The notes: a model not told the origin generated them from the letters alone. A stretch of DNA of 64,000 bases from Tetradesmus obliquus (GCA_030272155.1 CP126199.1:620001-684000), one strand, 5' to 3'; counted from the stretch's first letter, positions 26,693 to 38,664 are shown. Made by a program: numbers and translations.

Positions 26693-27926
26693 TCTCAGGC
26701 AGCAGCATCTGTTGCCAAGGAAACTTGAGCCTATTCTTACATCAATGGCTGTAACTACACATGCATCGGGACCCACGTCTGTTTGAACTATATTGCCCTT
26801 TAAACGAGTTGTAATCAGCAATCATTGCAGCAGTGCATACGCACATCTTGAACAAGATACACACTGGCGACGACGCACAATGTCAAAAGCATACAGAATT
26901 GTGTACACTGGACGGAATTGCAGTCACATGCCGACGCAACCTCATGCCAGTGGCTGACAAGTGAATGCACTGCATGTGCCACGGGACTGCGACTTGCACA
27001 CCATGCATGTATGCCAATGCTTGCTGTGATGTCTGTGAGTGCTTCGATATGGCTGGCTGCGGGCGGTTGAGTGCTGCCGTGCATGATGCCGGGCTGTTTG
27101 CTGTAGAATTTAGCAGTCCTGAATGGTTGCCAAACTGAGTCGCTGCAGCGCTGTTTTGCTGCCACCTGCTGCTGCAGGTGTGGCACCTGGTGTTGTGGCG
27201 ACTGGTCTTGCTCTAGTCAGAGTGCCGCTCAAAGATGATAGCCAGCAGCATGTCTGCCGTGTGTTTATGATTAAGTGGAGCCAGTAGGATTGGCTGTGCA
27301 TCAGCGTGCCACTTGACATGCCCATCATGTTGAAGCAACCTTTGGCTGCACAAAAACAGACTGTGTCTAGCATGTGCCGAGGTGCCGTGGTTTGTGTCTG
27401 CTGGCTCTGTGAATCCAAGGGGGTGCTGTTCACATGTGCATTAGCTAATAGCCGTCTTATCTGATAGTCTTGTTATGTTTACAACGGTGTTATGTTCACA
27501 GCTGTTCTGCAGGCGTGTTCAGCCACTGCTCACAACCCACGCAGCAGCGCATCTTTGCCTGTCAGGCTGGTGACATTATGGGCAGTTGAGTCAAGCCGGC
27601 GAGTGGCAGGTGTTTACCACAGTGCGGACGACCATGTTAACACGGAGTTTACATGGTATACATGCAAGCAGAGTACTGAAGCTGAAGCTGCCAACTGCAT
27701 GTGTTTACACCCCTGCAATGAGTGTGGCAGAAGCATCTGAAGAGAGCTGAACATGTACCTGGTGACTGGCTTTTGTAGCCATGCATGGCAAAGCTATGCA
27801 CTTGGGATTCATGTGCAACTTTCATCACCAAAGTGCACTTCCACTGTCACAAACGCTTAATGTGACACAGTTCACCACAATCGCCTTGTGAAACAGCATA
27901 TCGATAATGGCAATGATGGCTAGATG
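26693..27926. other. Intergenic; no gene seen
   Basis: No family-level signal on either strand. Confidence 0.45.
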
Positions 27927-27987
27927 ATGGCATGATGCGGCATGCCAGATGAATAACCTTGGGCATGATGGTCCTGCGCTTGGTGTC
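27927..27987 (-). pseudogene. Histone H3 C-terminal relic
   Basis: On the minus strand this reads TKRRTIMPKVIHLACRI, aligning with H3 [17 protein letters not shown]; the DNA around ATCATGCCCAAGG is near identical. After RI the terminal RGERA is lost and the frame runs on. A weaker possible match (DLR..) lies upstream at the wrong spacing. I read it as a decayed fragment next to the intact H3 at 28394. A highly divergent H3 exon is possible but less likely. Confidence 0.6.
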
Positions 27988-28244
27988 AACAGCAACAGCA
28001 GATGCATGACATGCAAGCTGCAGGTGCGGGTGTGAAAAAAAGGTTGTACAGCACTGCATGCACATTTTCCATTGGCTGGGCGCAAGCCTAAGGTCATGGA
28101 CATGGCGCTGTAAGGTGAAGCCCTTTAAGCATGTGAGTGCCGCAATTGCTGCAGTGTCCTTGCCAGTGCATGCCCAGGGCCCGCACTGCATCAATGACGA
28201 ACAGCCTGACTCATAGGTCGACAGGCTCAGGGTCAAGCAGATAC

Positions 28245-28278
28245 CTTTCCAGGAACAGTGGTGGTGTTGAAAAACACC
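28245..28278 (-). terminator. Histone 3' hairpin plus TGGAAAG (H3, right)
   Basis: Minus-strand GGTGTT-TTTC-AACACC at 28263-28278, with TGGAAAG at 28245-28251. Confidence 0.9.
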
Positions 28279-28393
28279 ATTTTGGGTTGCAAGCCATGTG
28301 CATCAGCAGCACCAGCCAGCATCAGCAGCAGCTATGGCCACTGCTGCAGCCACCCAGCACTGCTGCTGCTCAGGCTGCTGCCAGGCCAGCAGC

Positions 28394-29384
<991 letters not shown>

Positions 29385-29483
29385 GCAGCTGGCCCAAGCC
29401 TGCCGCTGCTGGTCTTGCTGCTGCTGTCTGGGGCTTCCAGCTCCCTGATAGCAGCAGTGAGCCAGCAAGCCACAACCCAAACT

Positions 29484-29516
29484 GGTGTTTCTCAACACCA
29501 CCAAAATCTTGGAAAG
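29484..29516 (+). terminator. Histone 3' hairpin plus TGGAAAG (H4, right)
   Basis: GGTGTT-TCTC-AACACC at 29484-29499; TGGAAAG at 29510-29516, one base closer than at the non-H4 genes. Confidence 0.9.
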
Positions 29517-29544
29517 GCAATGCTAGGTTGTCTCCTCTTTTGTT

Positions 29545-29660
29545 TGTAGTAGGTATCCACCATGATGCCAGGTGTTGATGCAGACAAGTGGTGCTCGCGC
29601 TTCAAGCGCACACAGTTCTGTCGTGCTGTTGACTGTACCTGTTCCACATGGCTCAGCCGT
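29545..29660. repeat. Copy of the sequence at 12111-12240 (inverted)
   Basis: Reverse complement shares TGGCATCATGGTGGATA, GCGCTTGAAGCGC-like and GTACAGTCAACAGCAC blocks with the left flank of the histone duplication. Confidence 0.75.
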
Positions 29661-29698
29661 TGACCATAAAGCGATTGTCAAATGATGTTATCCCCCTC

Positions 29699-29740
29699 CA
29701 CACTGGTTTTTCTGAACAACACAAAGTGTATGGAAGGCCA
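29699..29740 (+). pseudogene. Orphan relic of a histone 3' signal
   Basis: ACACTGGTTTTTCTGAACAA..TATGGAAGGC resembles the H4 hairpin and TGGAAAG pair, about 215 nt past the genuine one, with the stem broken. No histone coding sequence lies directly upstream. Confidence 0.45.
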
Positions 29741-29982
29741 AGGGGGGAAAGGCCCATCTCTTCACTTCCTACCACCTGTTTACCATCACACTGCATGCCA
29801 TGTTATGAATGCAAGCACAGCCACCGTGTTGCTGTGACAGCATTATGATGTTGCACTATGGCAAGCTAGCGTGGTACAAGTGTGCACCTCCTATAAATTG
29901 CTTCTGTGCTCATGGGCGCCTCAATCTGGTGCAGCGTTGCTTTGTGGGTAACGAGATGCATGATGAAGCTGGAGCAGCCATC

Positions 29983-30261
29983 AGGGGGGCGGTTTATTTG
30001 TTACTGAGACACCGAATTAATATGAAGGGGGGGTAAGCGACAAGCGAGCTCGAATTTCATGTGCTCCAGGGGGGGTAGCGCGAAGCAAAGTGGTCACTGC
30101 CAGTCAGCACACTGAACAGGTGGGGAAAGCCTACCAGGGGAGGGAGGGAGGGTAAGCGGCAAGTGACTTTGATCAGGGTGTACGCAAGAGCTTGACCCCC
30201 GGTAAGCGGTTGTACCCCTCCACATATTAACTGGGTGTCTCAGTCTCAAATAAACCGCCCC
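29983..30261. mobile_element. MITE-like element with about 45-bp terminal inverted repeats
   Basis: Left end GGGGCGGTTTATTTG..ACTGAGACACC..TTAATATG; the right end (30213-30261) is its near-perfect reverse complement. The interior is G-rich with GTAAGCGRCAAG repeats and no coding capacity. Both tips carry G/C runs, which obscures any target-site duplication. It is non-autonomous, and the superfamily is not assigned. Confidence 0.75.
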
Positions 30262-30293
30262 CCAGCACAGCCAGCCGGTCACAGCGCGGCACG

Positions 30294-30397
30294 CACAACC
30301 CACACCCACCAACAGCAGCAGCAGTGAAGCGCTTCACTGCTAGCACTTGCTGCGTTAACTTGCAACTGTGCGCACACATGCTGGATCTGCAACACAC

Positions 30398-30429
<32 letters not shown>

Positions 30430-30470
30430 GCACGCGCCAGCAGACTTGCCACATGGCCCGCAATGCATGG
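30294..30470. repeat. Copy of the sequence at 12250-12380 (inverted), with (CTG)9
   Basis: Shares GTGAAGCGCTTCACTGCT and CCAGCAGACTTGCCACATG with the left block. A CTG run at about 30402-30428 is longer than at the left. Confidence 0.75.
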
Positions 30471-30566
30471 CCACCCAAGCGCATGCACAAACATCATCAT
30501 CCACATGATCAGCATGCACAATATGTGCTTTGCACCACGGGAACAAGGCATGCAATGACAGCTCAG

Positions 30567-30997
30567 CTCACAGCTTCAGCTCCTCCTTACTGACAAGGAC
30601 GCCGTCCCTGTCAGCATACACCCAGTCCCCAATCTGCCCTTTTCAGTGAACAAACACGCTGTACCTGTCAACCTACAGCTTCAGCTCCTCCTTGCTGACG
30701 AGGATGCCGTCCCTGTCAGCTACACAGCTGTATGCCTGCTGCACTGATCAATCGGACGTCCTTAGCAGCTGACACCTGCGGCTCACAGCTTCAGCTCCTC
30801 CTTGCTGACCAGCACGTCGTCCCTGTCAGCATACACCCAGTCCCCAGGCTCTCCTTTTCAGTCACAAAGCACACCGTCCCTGCCAGCTCACTGCTTCAGC
30901 TCCTCCTGGCTGACGAGGACGCCGTCCCTGTCAGCTACACAGCTGTATGCCTGCTGCACTGACAAATCTGCTGTCCTTAGCAGCTGACAGCTGCGGC
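30567..30997 (-). repeat. Four extra copies of the RraA 3' coding end
   Basis: Downstream of the RraA stop, four tandem copies (starting at about 30567, 30674, 30783 and 30888; period 105-110 bp) each encode a version of [14 protein letters not shown] followed by an in-frame stop. Differences from the real end are mostly synonymous. Copies 1 (real), 3 and 5 share the preceding DWVYA codons. Copies 2 and 4 instead share a block with ATACAGCTGTGTAGCTGACAG. So the array is a higher-order repeat of about 215-bp dimers. Confidence 0.92.
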
Positions 30998-33279
30998 TCA
31001 CAGCTTCAGCTCCTCCTTGCTCACAAGAATACCGTCCCTGTCAGCATACACCCAGTCCCCAGGCTCCACAGTCACGCCAGCAATGGTCACAGGCACGTCA
31101 GCCAGCCCCACGTCACGCTTGGAGGACTTGAGGGGGTACGTGCCAAGGGCTTTCACTCCCAGCGGCATCTTGCTGATGTCCTCGCTGTCACGGATGCAGC
31201 CGTAGATGATGGCGCCCTGCAGGGGGCGGGGGTGGGGTGCAGGGACAGATGTGGTGGATATGGTGCAAGGCTGAGAATGCACTGCATCGCGCACGAAGCA
31301 TGACCACCAGCAGCGGTCGGCATCAAGTGGCTGTGCATGCACTGGGCAACAGTGAAGCTGCTGCTGCTGCGTGCGCTGCTGTTGCTGCTGTTGTTCTTTG
31401 TGCTGCTGTGACAGCTGCCACTCGCGTTGCTGTTGCTGCTACCACTAATAAGGCAGCCAAATCATATGCGGCTTTGCTGCGGCTGTAGTTCTGCGCGCTA
31501 GCTTGCCACTCACGCTCCAGCCGTTCTTGTGTGCCATCTCGGCAATGTTGTCACCAAGCAGTGCACAGCGCTTGCTGCCGCCGCCGTCGACAACCAGCAC
31601 CCGGCCCTTGCCTGGCTGCTCAAACGCCTGGACGTAGTGTAACGCGGTGCAGCCGCAGAGCACGGTGGGGTGTTTGGAAAGCACAGCGCAGGTATGTGGC
31701 AGCAGAGCAAAGTAGCTGAACTTGTACAATGTGTGCCTGTCCTCGTCTACCGCATCTGGTCAGACATAGTAACAATGCTGCATGTGCTTGCACCGCCACC
31801 GTGTTCCAGTATGCTTGCGCCACCCAGTAGAGCTGCCAGCTGGTTGCCAGTGGACTGCTGCTGAGCTGTGTTTGCAGCATGCGCAGCAGCACCCACCTTG
31901 CGCACGAGCGGGTTGTTCTCAAAGCACTTCACAGTGGACACTTGGCCTGCGCAAGCAACCAGCACACGGCGGTGCTGCTAAAAAGAGTCCTGCGTGACTC
32001 AGCCAGCCAGCAAAGACAATTGGTGAACAATGGCTTGCATCATGCTGCAGCAGCCAAGTATCTCTCGATCGGTGTCATCGCTGCAGATAATGCACGCTCC
32101 CAAGCTTGGGTACATAGGTTATCTGCACCCTGCTTTCACAGGAGCCACTGCCATGCAGCTGCTGTGCAAGCACATATGCTGGTGACATCACAAACTGTTA
32201 CACAAACTTGAGCAGCAACGCTTACCAGAGAAACGCATCTTGCCCCCCAAGTCCCTGCAGCACAATGACATAGTAGCGGCAACAGCAGCAGCAACAGCAC
32301 CTCGGTGAACGTTCTTAAGTCAGGCTGCTGTCATGTCAAGGTAGCAGATGCAGACAATAGCACCACACAACTGCCAAACCAGCAAACGGCCTTGCCTCTC
32401 TGGCAGACCAGCCCGCCGGCCGAATCGCACACCGCTGCCTTGCTGTGCAGCTGCAGTTGGTTGACGCATCCTGCCAATTGAACCACAATGGCTGCCTAGC
32501 TGTACAGCTGCATTAACACTTCCTGCCAGTTGAGCCACACAATGGCTGCCTAGCCTGTACAGCTGCATGTTCACGCAAACTGCCAATTGAACTGCACACA
32601 GGCTGCCCGGCCTTAACAGCCGCTTCTAGGTTACGCAACATTCATCAAACAGCAGCAGTAGCGGCAGCAGCAGCAGCAGCAGCAGCACGCACTGGAAGAT
32701 TGGCTCCATTATCTGCACCTTGCCCAGTGACACCTGGTCCACTGGCTCTGCAAGCAAAAGAAACAAACACACAGCACAGCAGTTAGGCAAGTGAGGTGTA
32801 TGATTTAGGCAATCTGGAGCACTGCAAACGGCTTGCAGCGTCTGCTGCAGTATCCTTGCACTTTGTTTGGGTGCCTCGCAGGAATTTTGCGTGCAGCCCT
32901 AAGCACAATAAATCAGGTTTAGCACCTGCTCTGCAGCACCTGCTGCAACCTATGGTGCACCTTGCCCAAACCAAAGCTGCTAGTGCTATGCCTGCCACGA
33001 CTGCTGTTGCCACTGCTGCTGCTTATGCTTCAATCATGCAGCAACATGCAACATACGCCTCCTGTGCGGCACGCTGCTCCTGCTGTTGCTGTTGCCGCTG
33101 CACACACCTGGAATGAACACGTCTGCAAGATCTGCTGTTGCACCCCTGGCTGTGTCTGGCGGCGGTGTAGCTGTCTTTGGTCCGTCTGCTGCTGCTGCGA
33201 AGGCCCTCAACAGCGAAGGGGAAGCCCTGCCAGCACATACTGCTGGCCTCAGCAGCGCCAGCGCCTGGAGTGTGATCAT
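30998..33279 (-). CDS. RraA-family protein (HMG aldolase/oxaloacetate decarboxylase-like)
   Basis: Member of the RraA/4-hydroxy-4-methyl-2-oxoglutarate aldolase fold. Six exons (transcript order): 33108-33279, 32693-32747, 32226-32254, 31897-31946, 31514-31627, 30998-31216. All phases close, giving 212 aa, with a 29-nt microexon. Family blocks: [60 protein letters not shown], then [12 protein letters not shown], whose R-D-x2-D is the metal-binding motif of the aldolases, [18 protein letters not shown] and [15 protein letters not shown]. The motif suggests catalytic competence rather than only the RNase E-inhibitor role of E. coli RraA. The first 40 residues, rich in Ala/Arg/Leu, could be an organelle transit peptide. 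The 3' end is reiterated four times downstream. Confidence 0.88.
32471..32635. repeat. Three tandem units in an RraA intron
   Basis: Units starting CTGCCAATTGAAC (32471), CTGCCAGTTGAGC (32523) and CTGCCAATTGAAC (about 32580), each followed by GGCTGCC and ACAGC. Period 52-57 bp. Confidence 0.75.
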
Positions 33280-34887
33280 CAGTGCTTTGTAGCAGCCAGA
33301 CAGCAAACGGCGCGATGTTCAGCAGCAGCTGCTGTGAAGACGTGCAGGAGTCCGTCGCTCACGCCAATGAGCTTTGCGAGAGGCACAGCGACCACTTCAG
33401 CGGGTGCTAGGGTTGTTGAGCACAGCACTGAAACGGCTGCAACGTTATATCGCCCGAAAGCAATGCAAAGTACATCATGCTGACAAAATGGCTAAAGATG
33501 TTCCGCAACATCAGAGGATCCCGTGTTATGGCACGCTGGGTTCAATGTAACGCAGGGAATGCCATCGTGCGCCCCGATAACAAGACAGCTGATCATTAGG
33601 AAGGCAACGCACATTGCTCTCTATGATGTGCACACATCTGCCCATGGTGGGGTTCGCATTCTGGCACCCATCGTTTGCTTCAAATGATTGTCAGCAAGCA
33701 CATGTACACCTGGACTGCCAAGTGTAAGCGGTCTTCCGACGCCATGTTTCAAAAAAGAGTATCAAAATGCTTGAGTGAAGTTATGCCAAGGCAGCTCAGC
33801 TGCCGTGCACTACAAGCCCTGCACAGGTCCACGTATGTGCATTCTTGGTTGCGGATGTTGCTTGATTGAGGGCAGTGCAGCAATCAAGGCCATGTGTATG
33901 TTCATCAAGACAGCCTTCGTCACATTCATGCATGCGAAGCTCCATACACTGTACTGCGCCTGCTGGGCTTCCAGCCAGTCAACCTCTGATCAACTTCATG
34001 AGGCACTGACACACCCCTCTGGCATGCCAGGCACAGCCCAGGGGATACCTGGGACTGTATTGCTGCCTTCGCAAACAACTCGGGAAACCATATCACGTGT
34101 TTGTTATCTTTGAGCTCCGCTGTGTAGGCTTCGCTGCTTCGTCACAGCCCCTGCTCAGCACTGCTGTCATTAGGGTCCAGGCTGACATTGTCAGGCCAGG
34201 TCCTCGGGTTACGTTGCCCTCTGCCAGCGCTTTCTGGCTTACTACATCTGCGGTCTTGTGTCAGCCACTGGGCAGTTTGCCTCTGAGCGTTGTTGGTGGG
34301 ATTTCGAACCTACACTCCTGCGCGCACGGCTGGATCGTCGCCTGCTGCTTCGCGAAATGCTTGATACTGTTTCAGATAAACCATTCCACTTGCTTCAGGT
34401 TGGCGGGTAGCCTGCAACGGCAGGCCTCACTTCACAGCGAGCACGGGCTACTGGTACACAATGCGCATCCTCAAGGACGTGGGCGATGTGCTTTCGGTTT
34501 GCATCTTCGGAGGAACCGCTAAAGGCAAGCTGCTGGCTTGCACCACTTGCAAACTGATGCAACAGCCCTACCCTGGACTGCAGTGTTATCGTTGTCCACT
34601 CACTGCATTCGGTAGCTCAAGCAGAGGTTGCTGGGCCCAGCACGTGTATTTTCTTTATCAACAACCAGCACAGCACATCTGTAGCCTAGCCATGCGTCGC
34701 CCTTTGCCATCCTGCAAAAGCTGCAGCTGCGCTAGTGTTGCTGCTGGGCAGCCCACCTCAAGCTGCTTGTCCTGCATACCGCAGTACACACAAACCAAGT
34801 CCTGCGCTACACAGTTCGCCACACAATCATCCAGCCACTTTGCCTTACCGTTTGCTCTGTCATCTTGTGGCTGCAGGGCTGCGCCGC
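33280..34887. other. Divergent RraA / F-box-LRR upstream region; no gene assigned
   Basis: An ATG-initiated frame at 34461-34931 is Cys-rich near its middle and resembles no family; it overlaps the F-box start in another frame. A T-loop-like GGTTCGAAATCC on the minus strand near 34300 does not fold into a tRNA. Confidence 0.4.
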
Positions 34888-35011
34888 ATGTCGTCGTTGT
34901 CGCTGCGCTGCGCCTCCCCTGGTGTGGCTGAGGGCTGGGCAGACGTGCCGCATGACTGCCTGGTGGCCATCATCGAGAAGTTTTCGTCCAAGAATGATGC
35001 AGCGGTGAGTC

Positions 35012-35062
<51 letters not shown>

Positions 35063-37680
35063 AGGCGTGCAGACATGCGAGCACATGCAATGGTTGGGAA
35101 AGCTATACAGCAACCGATGCACCCGCTGCAACTTTGCTGACAACCGCTACCACCCCCTGCCGCGCTGCCGGCTGCATCCCTGCAGGTCATGCGCTGCGTG
35201 TGCCGCGCGTGGCGTGACGGCTTTGACGCCACAGTCAAGTGCGTGACGCTGCACAGCAACGTGGCGCTGCTGCCGCAGAGCCCCAGCCGCTTCCCCAACA
35301 TGCAGCACCTGGTGGTCAGTTACTGCAGCCACAGCGGCGCGCAGGTGGGCAGGGATCCTCCAATGAAACATTGCCATCACGGCTCAATTGCATCTCTGCT
35401 TGGTAGTTAGAGTTTTTGTGTGGCGCGCGGGTGTGCATGCCTTCGGTATCATTTTGGTTCAATCAAGTGTGTCAATCAGCAAGGGAAGTGCAGCAGCATT
35501 GCACTAATATCCGTTGGTGGTGGTTGTCATAGGGAGGTCGTCAGCAGCACCTGGTGGTTTGCCACATCAGCCACAGCGGCGCGCAGGTGGGCAGAGTCTT
35601 GCAGGTTATACTGCGCGTTCTGCGGCACACCTGCGTTCTAAGAGCTACCATGCCGCTGCTTGTCCGAATCACCCTCTTTTTGGCCACCTGTGAGCTGCGG
35701 TATATTATCTTGCAACAAATTACTGTGTGTTTTGCATCCTGTGTTGTGATGCAATGCGGGCCGTCATTTATGCGCTGGCGCTGCCTGCCGCCCACCTGTG
35801 TGCACCTTTCAGTGCTGGCGCTGCTTGCCGCCCACCTGTGTGCACCTTTCAGTGCTGGCGCTGCCTGCCGCCCACCTGTGTGCACCTTTCAGTGCTGGCG
35901 CTGCCTGCCACCCACCTGTGTGCACCTTTCAGTGCTGGAGCTGAGCTCACCCCACGCCACACTGTGCTGCGTCTGCTGCTGACTGTGCGTGCTTCAACGC
36001 TGCTGCAGGCCGCCATCCACGCTCTGGCGCTGCCTGCCGCGCACCTAAGCGTGCTGGAGCTGAGCCACAGCATGCTCAGCAGCGTGCCGCCAGACCTGCA
36101 CCAGCTGGCCGGCCTGCGCACGCTGGTGCTGTCATCAAACAGGCTCAAGGAGCTGCGGGGGGGCAAGCTGCACATGCTGCCACAGGTGCGACGCGTCATT
36201 TTTGTCCCACAGGCGTAGTTGGTAGCACAGCTGATGAAAGTGCAGCAGGCATGCAAGCAAAGGCTGTGAAATGAAATGAAAAGTATAAGTATGGCTTGAA
36301 TGCTGCTGCAATTCTGGTGACGGGACCTACATGCTGCATGCGGTCATTGCCGCGCTTCCCTGCACCTGGACCTGTGACCGGCCTGCAGCTGGAGCACCTG
36401 GACCTGTCTTGCAACCTGCTGTGCCTCACCAACCCTGTGACACGTCACCGCCACTGCTGCTGCTGCTGCCGCCATTTCCCTGCTGTCCTGCTGCAGCTGG
36501 AGCACGTGGCCTGTCCTGCCACCTGTTGTACCTCACCACTGCCGGCCACCGGCCTCTCACCATCTCGCCACTGCTGCTGCTGCCGCCGTTTTCTCACTGT
36601 CCTGCTGCAGCTGGAGCACCTGGACCTGTCCTGCAACCTGGCAGGGGAGCTTCCTGCAAGCATCGACATTCACCAATGTCACTGCTGCTGCTGCTGCCAT
36701 TGTTCCCGATTTCCTGCTGCAGTTGGAGCACCTGGACCTGTCCTGCAACCTGCTGGGCGAGCTTCCCGCCATCAACTGCAGTTCTGTGCCTGACCTCTGC
36801 AACTGTTGCTGCTGCTGCTGCCGCCAATTTACCCGCTTTCCTGCTGCAGCTGGAGCACCTGGACCTGTCCTGCAACCTGCTGGGCGAGCTTCCTGCAAGC
36901 ATCGGCAGCCTAGGCCGCACGCTGCGCAAGCTCAACGTGAGCGAGAACAGCCTGCCCTGCCTGCCGGAGGGGCTCGGAGGATTGACGCAGCTGCGCAGCC
37001 TGCGCGCCTCCAACAACCTGCTCACGGAGCTGCCAGACAGCCTGGCGCAGCTGCAGGTGGGGGGCTGGGCGTGTACAGCAGTGGTGTGTATTGCCAGCAT
37101 CAGCTATTTATGAACCTGCTCACGGAGCTGCCCGACAGCCTGGCGCAGCTGCAGGTGCGATGGGATGGACGGGGTGTGTACGTGGGTGTGGGGTTGGGGG
37201 TTGGAGGTGTGTTGGCTCAGCAACAACCTGCTCACGGAGCTGCCCGACAGCCTGGCACAGCTGCAGGTGCGTGTTTTGATCATATTGTGTTGTGTGGGGT
37301 TGGGGGTTGGAGGTGTGTTGGTTGAGCAGCAACCTGCTCACGGAGCTGCCCGACAGCCTGGCGCAGTTGCAGGTGGGCGGGCGGATGTGTGTTGGGTGTA
37401 GTAGTGTGTTTGGAAGTAGGCGTGCGGGTGGGCGCGTGTTGTGGTGTGGCTGGGTGGTGGGATATGTGTATTTGTGGGTGTATGTGCTCACGGAGCTGCC
37501 GGACAGCCTGGTGCAGCTGCAGGTGGGCAGGCGGATGTATTTAGGCAAGGCAAGGCAGGGCATGAGTTTGAGTTTCGAATCCAAATGTCTGTGTGAGTGT
37601 GGGTGGGTGTGCGCGCATGCCTGCCTGCACTCAAGCACTCCATACCCGGCTCTGCCGCGCCTGACAGCTGCACCACCTGG

Positions 37681-37719
<39 letters not shown>

Positions 37720-38006
37720 AGTCACTCACGCTGCTGGACCTATCCCTGAACCGGCTCAAGTCCATGCCCGACAACTTCACGCGCCTGACGCAGCTGCACC
37801 ACCTGGGCCTGTTTGCGGCCTTCTCGCACAGCCTGCGCAACGAGGGCTCTGCCACAGTGAGGGTGCTGGCGCAGCTGTCAATGACAGCCCCTGAGATGCA
37901 CCTGCAGGCAGAGGACCGGCTGCTGGCGCTGATCAAGATCAGGTGCAAGCAGCTGCGGCTGGTTGCAGAGCAGCAGCAGGAGGCAGAGGAGGCGCGGGCC
38001 AGGTAG
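34888..38006 (+). CDS. F-box/leucine-rich repeat protein
   Basis: Probable substrate receptor of an SCF ubiquitin ligase. Exons: 34888-35004, 35186-35344, 36009-36185, 36850-37056, 37722-38006. All are phase 0, total 314 aa. Residues about 17-60 fit an F-box: WADVPHDCLVAIIEKFSSKND, then VMRCVCRAWRDGFDATV. LRR units follow: LSVLELSHSMLSSVPPDLHQ, LRTLVLSSNRLKELRG, LEHLDLSCNLLGELPASIGS, LRKLNVSENSLPCLPEGLGG, LRSLRASNNLLTELPDSLAQ, LTLLDLSLNRLKSMPDNFTR. The C-terminus is a charged helix (KCKQLRLVAEQQQEAEEARA). Each exon from 2 on is partly reiterated in a neighbouring intron or the 3' flank. Extra LRR-coding copies might be spliced in, so the true protein may be longer. Confidence 0.75.
35536..35600 (+). 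repeat. Copy of F-box gene exon 2 end, with donor
   Basis: CAGCACCTGGTGG..AGCCACAGCGGCGCGCAG|GTGGGCAG repeats the last about 45 nt of exon 2 and its donor, 241 bp downstream (35344 to 35585). Confidence 0.88.
35773..35940 (+). repeat. 40-bp tandem repeat x4 derived from exon 3
   Basis: Units GCGCTGCCTGCCGCCCACCT + GTGTGCACCTTTCAGTGCTG repeat four times with rare substitutions. The GCGCTGCCTGCCG part equals the exon 3 coding sequence (LALPAAHLSVLEL), and the flanking GCCGTCATTTATGCG resembles the exon 3 start. Each unit carries a CTTTCAG acceptor-like end. Confidence 0.92.
36380..36790 (+). repeat. Four extra copies of F-box gene exon 4 start
   Basis: Each copy is a CTGCAG (or GCAG) acceptor followed by codons of LEHLDLSCNL. 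Copy starts are 36389, 36497, 36611 and 36723; the real exon starts at 36850 (spacings 108, 114, 112, 127). The two copies nearest the exon extend into LLGELPA. Between copies are CTG-rich intron pieces. Confidence 0.92.
37105..37530 (+). repeat. Four extra copies of F-box gene exon 4 end
   Basis: AACCTGCTCACGGAGCTGCC..CTGCAG|GTG recurs with donors ending near 37154, 37266, 37372 and 37522; the real exon ends at 37056. Each copy keeps NLLTELPDSLAQLQ or a close variant. Spacers are G/T-rich (GGGTTGGGGGTTGGAGGTGT). Confidence 0.92.
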
Positions 38007-38510
38007 AAGAACTACTGCAGCGCCAGCTGCAGCAGCGGCAGCAGGAGGTGGAGGTGACGCGAGCCAAGTACAACCATGCTGCTGCAGCAGCACCGTACGG
38101 GTGCTGGCGCAGCTGTCAATGACAGCCCCTGAGATGCACCTGCAGGCAGAGGATCGGCTGCTGGCGCTGATCAAGATCAGGTGCAAGCAGCTGCGGCTGG
38201 TTGCGGAGCAGCAGCAGGAGGCAGAGGAGGCGCGGGCCAGATAGTTGTGGAGGGATGTGTGCTGCAGCTGCAGCTACCAGCTGGCAGCAGAAGCACAGTG
38301 ACTGGGCGGATCACGAGGAGCTATGCCTGCGCAATGAGGGCTCTGCTACAGTGAGGGTGCTGGCGCAGCTGTCGATGACAGCCCCTGAGATGCACCTGCA
38401 GGCGGAGGACCGGCTGCTGGCGCTGATCAAGATCAGGTGCAAGCAGCTGCGGCTGGTTGCAGAGCAGCAGCAGGAGGCAGAGGAGGCGCGGGCCAGGTAG
38501 AGTCAGCACT

Positions 38511-38549
<39 letters not shown>

Positions 38550-38664
38550 TGCGGGTGCAGCGCAGGCCAGGTTGAGTCAACGCTGCTGCAGCAGCACCGT
38601 AACAGTGCTGGCGCAGCTGTCGATGACAGCCCCTGAGATGCCAGGGTACAGGCATGGCACCTGA
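38007..38664 (+). repeat. Two full and one partial copy of the F-box gene terminal exon
   Basis: Sequence encoding VRVLAQLSMTAPEMHLQAED through EEARAR-stop recurs ending at 38244 and 38500 (238 and 256 bp apart), plus a truncated copy near 38600-38641. All keep the frame and the stop, with few changes. Confidence 0.93.

Noticed and set aside
34290..34385. tRNA-like T-loop (GGTTCGAAATCC, minus strand)
   Set aside because: The T stem has a mismatch and an 8-nt loop, and no acceptor stem pairs with the 3' flank. No anticodon arm is visible.
35773..35940. The 40-bp units as functional mini-introns (GTGTGC..TTTCAG)
   Set aside because: The would-be introns are only about 15-20 nt, far below any other intron here.
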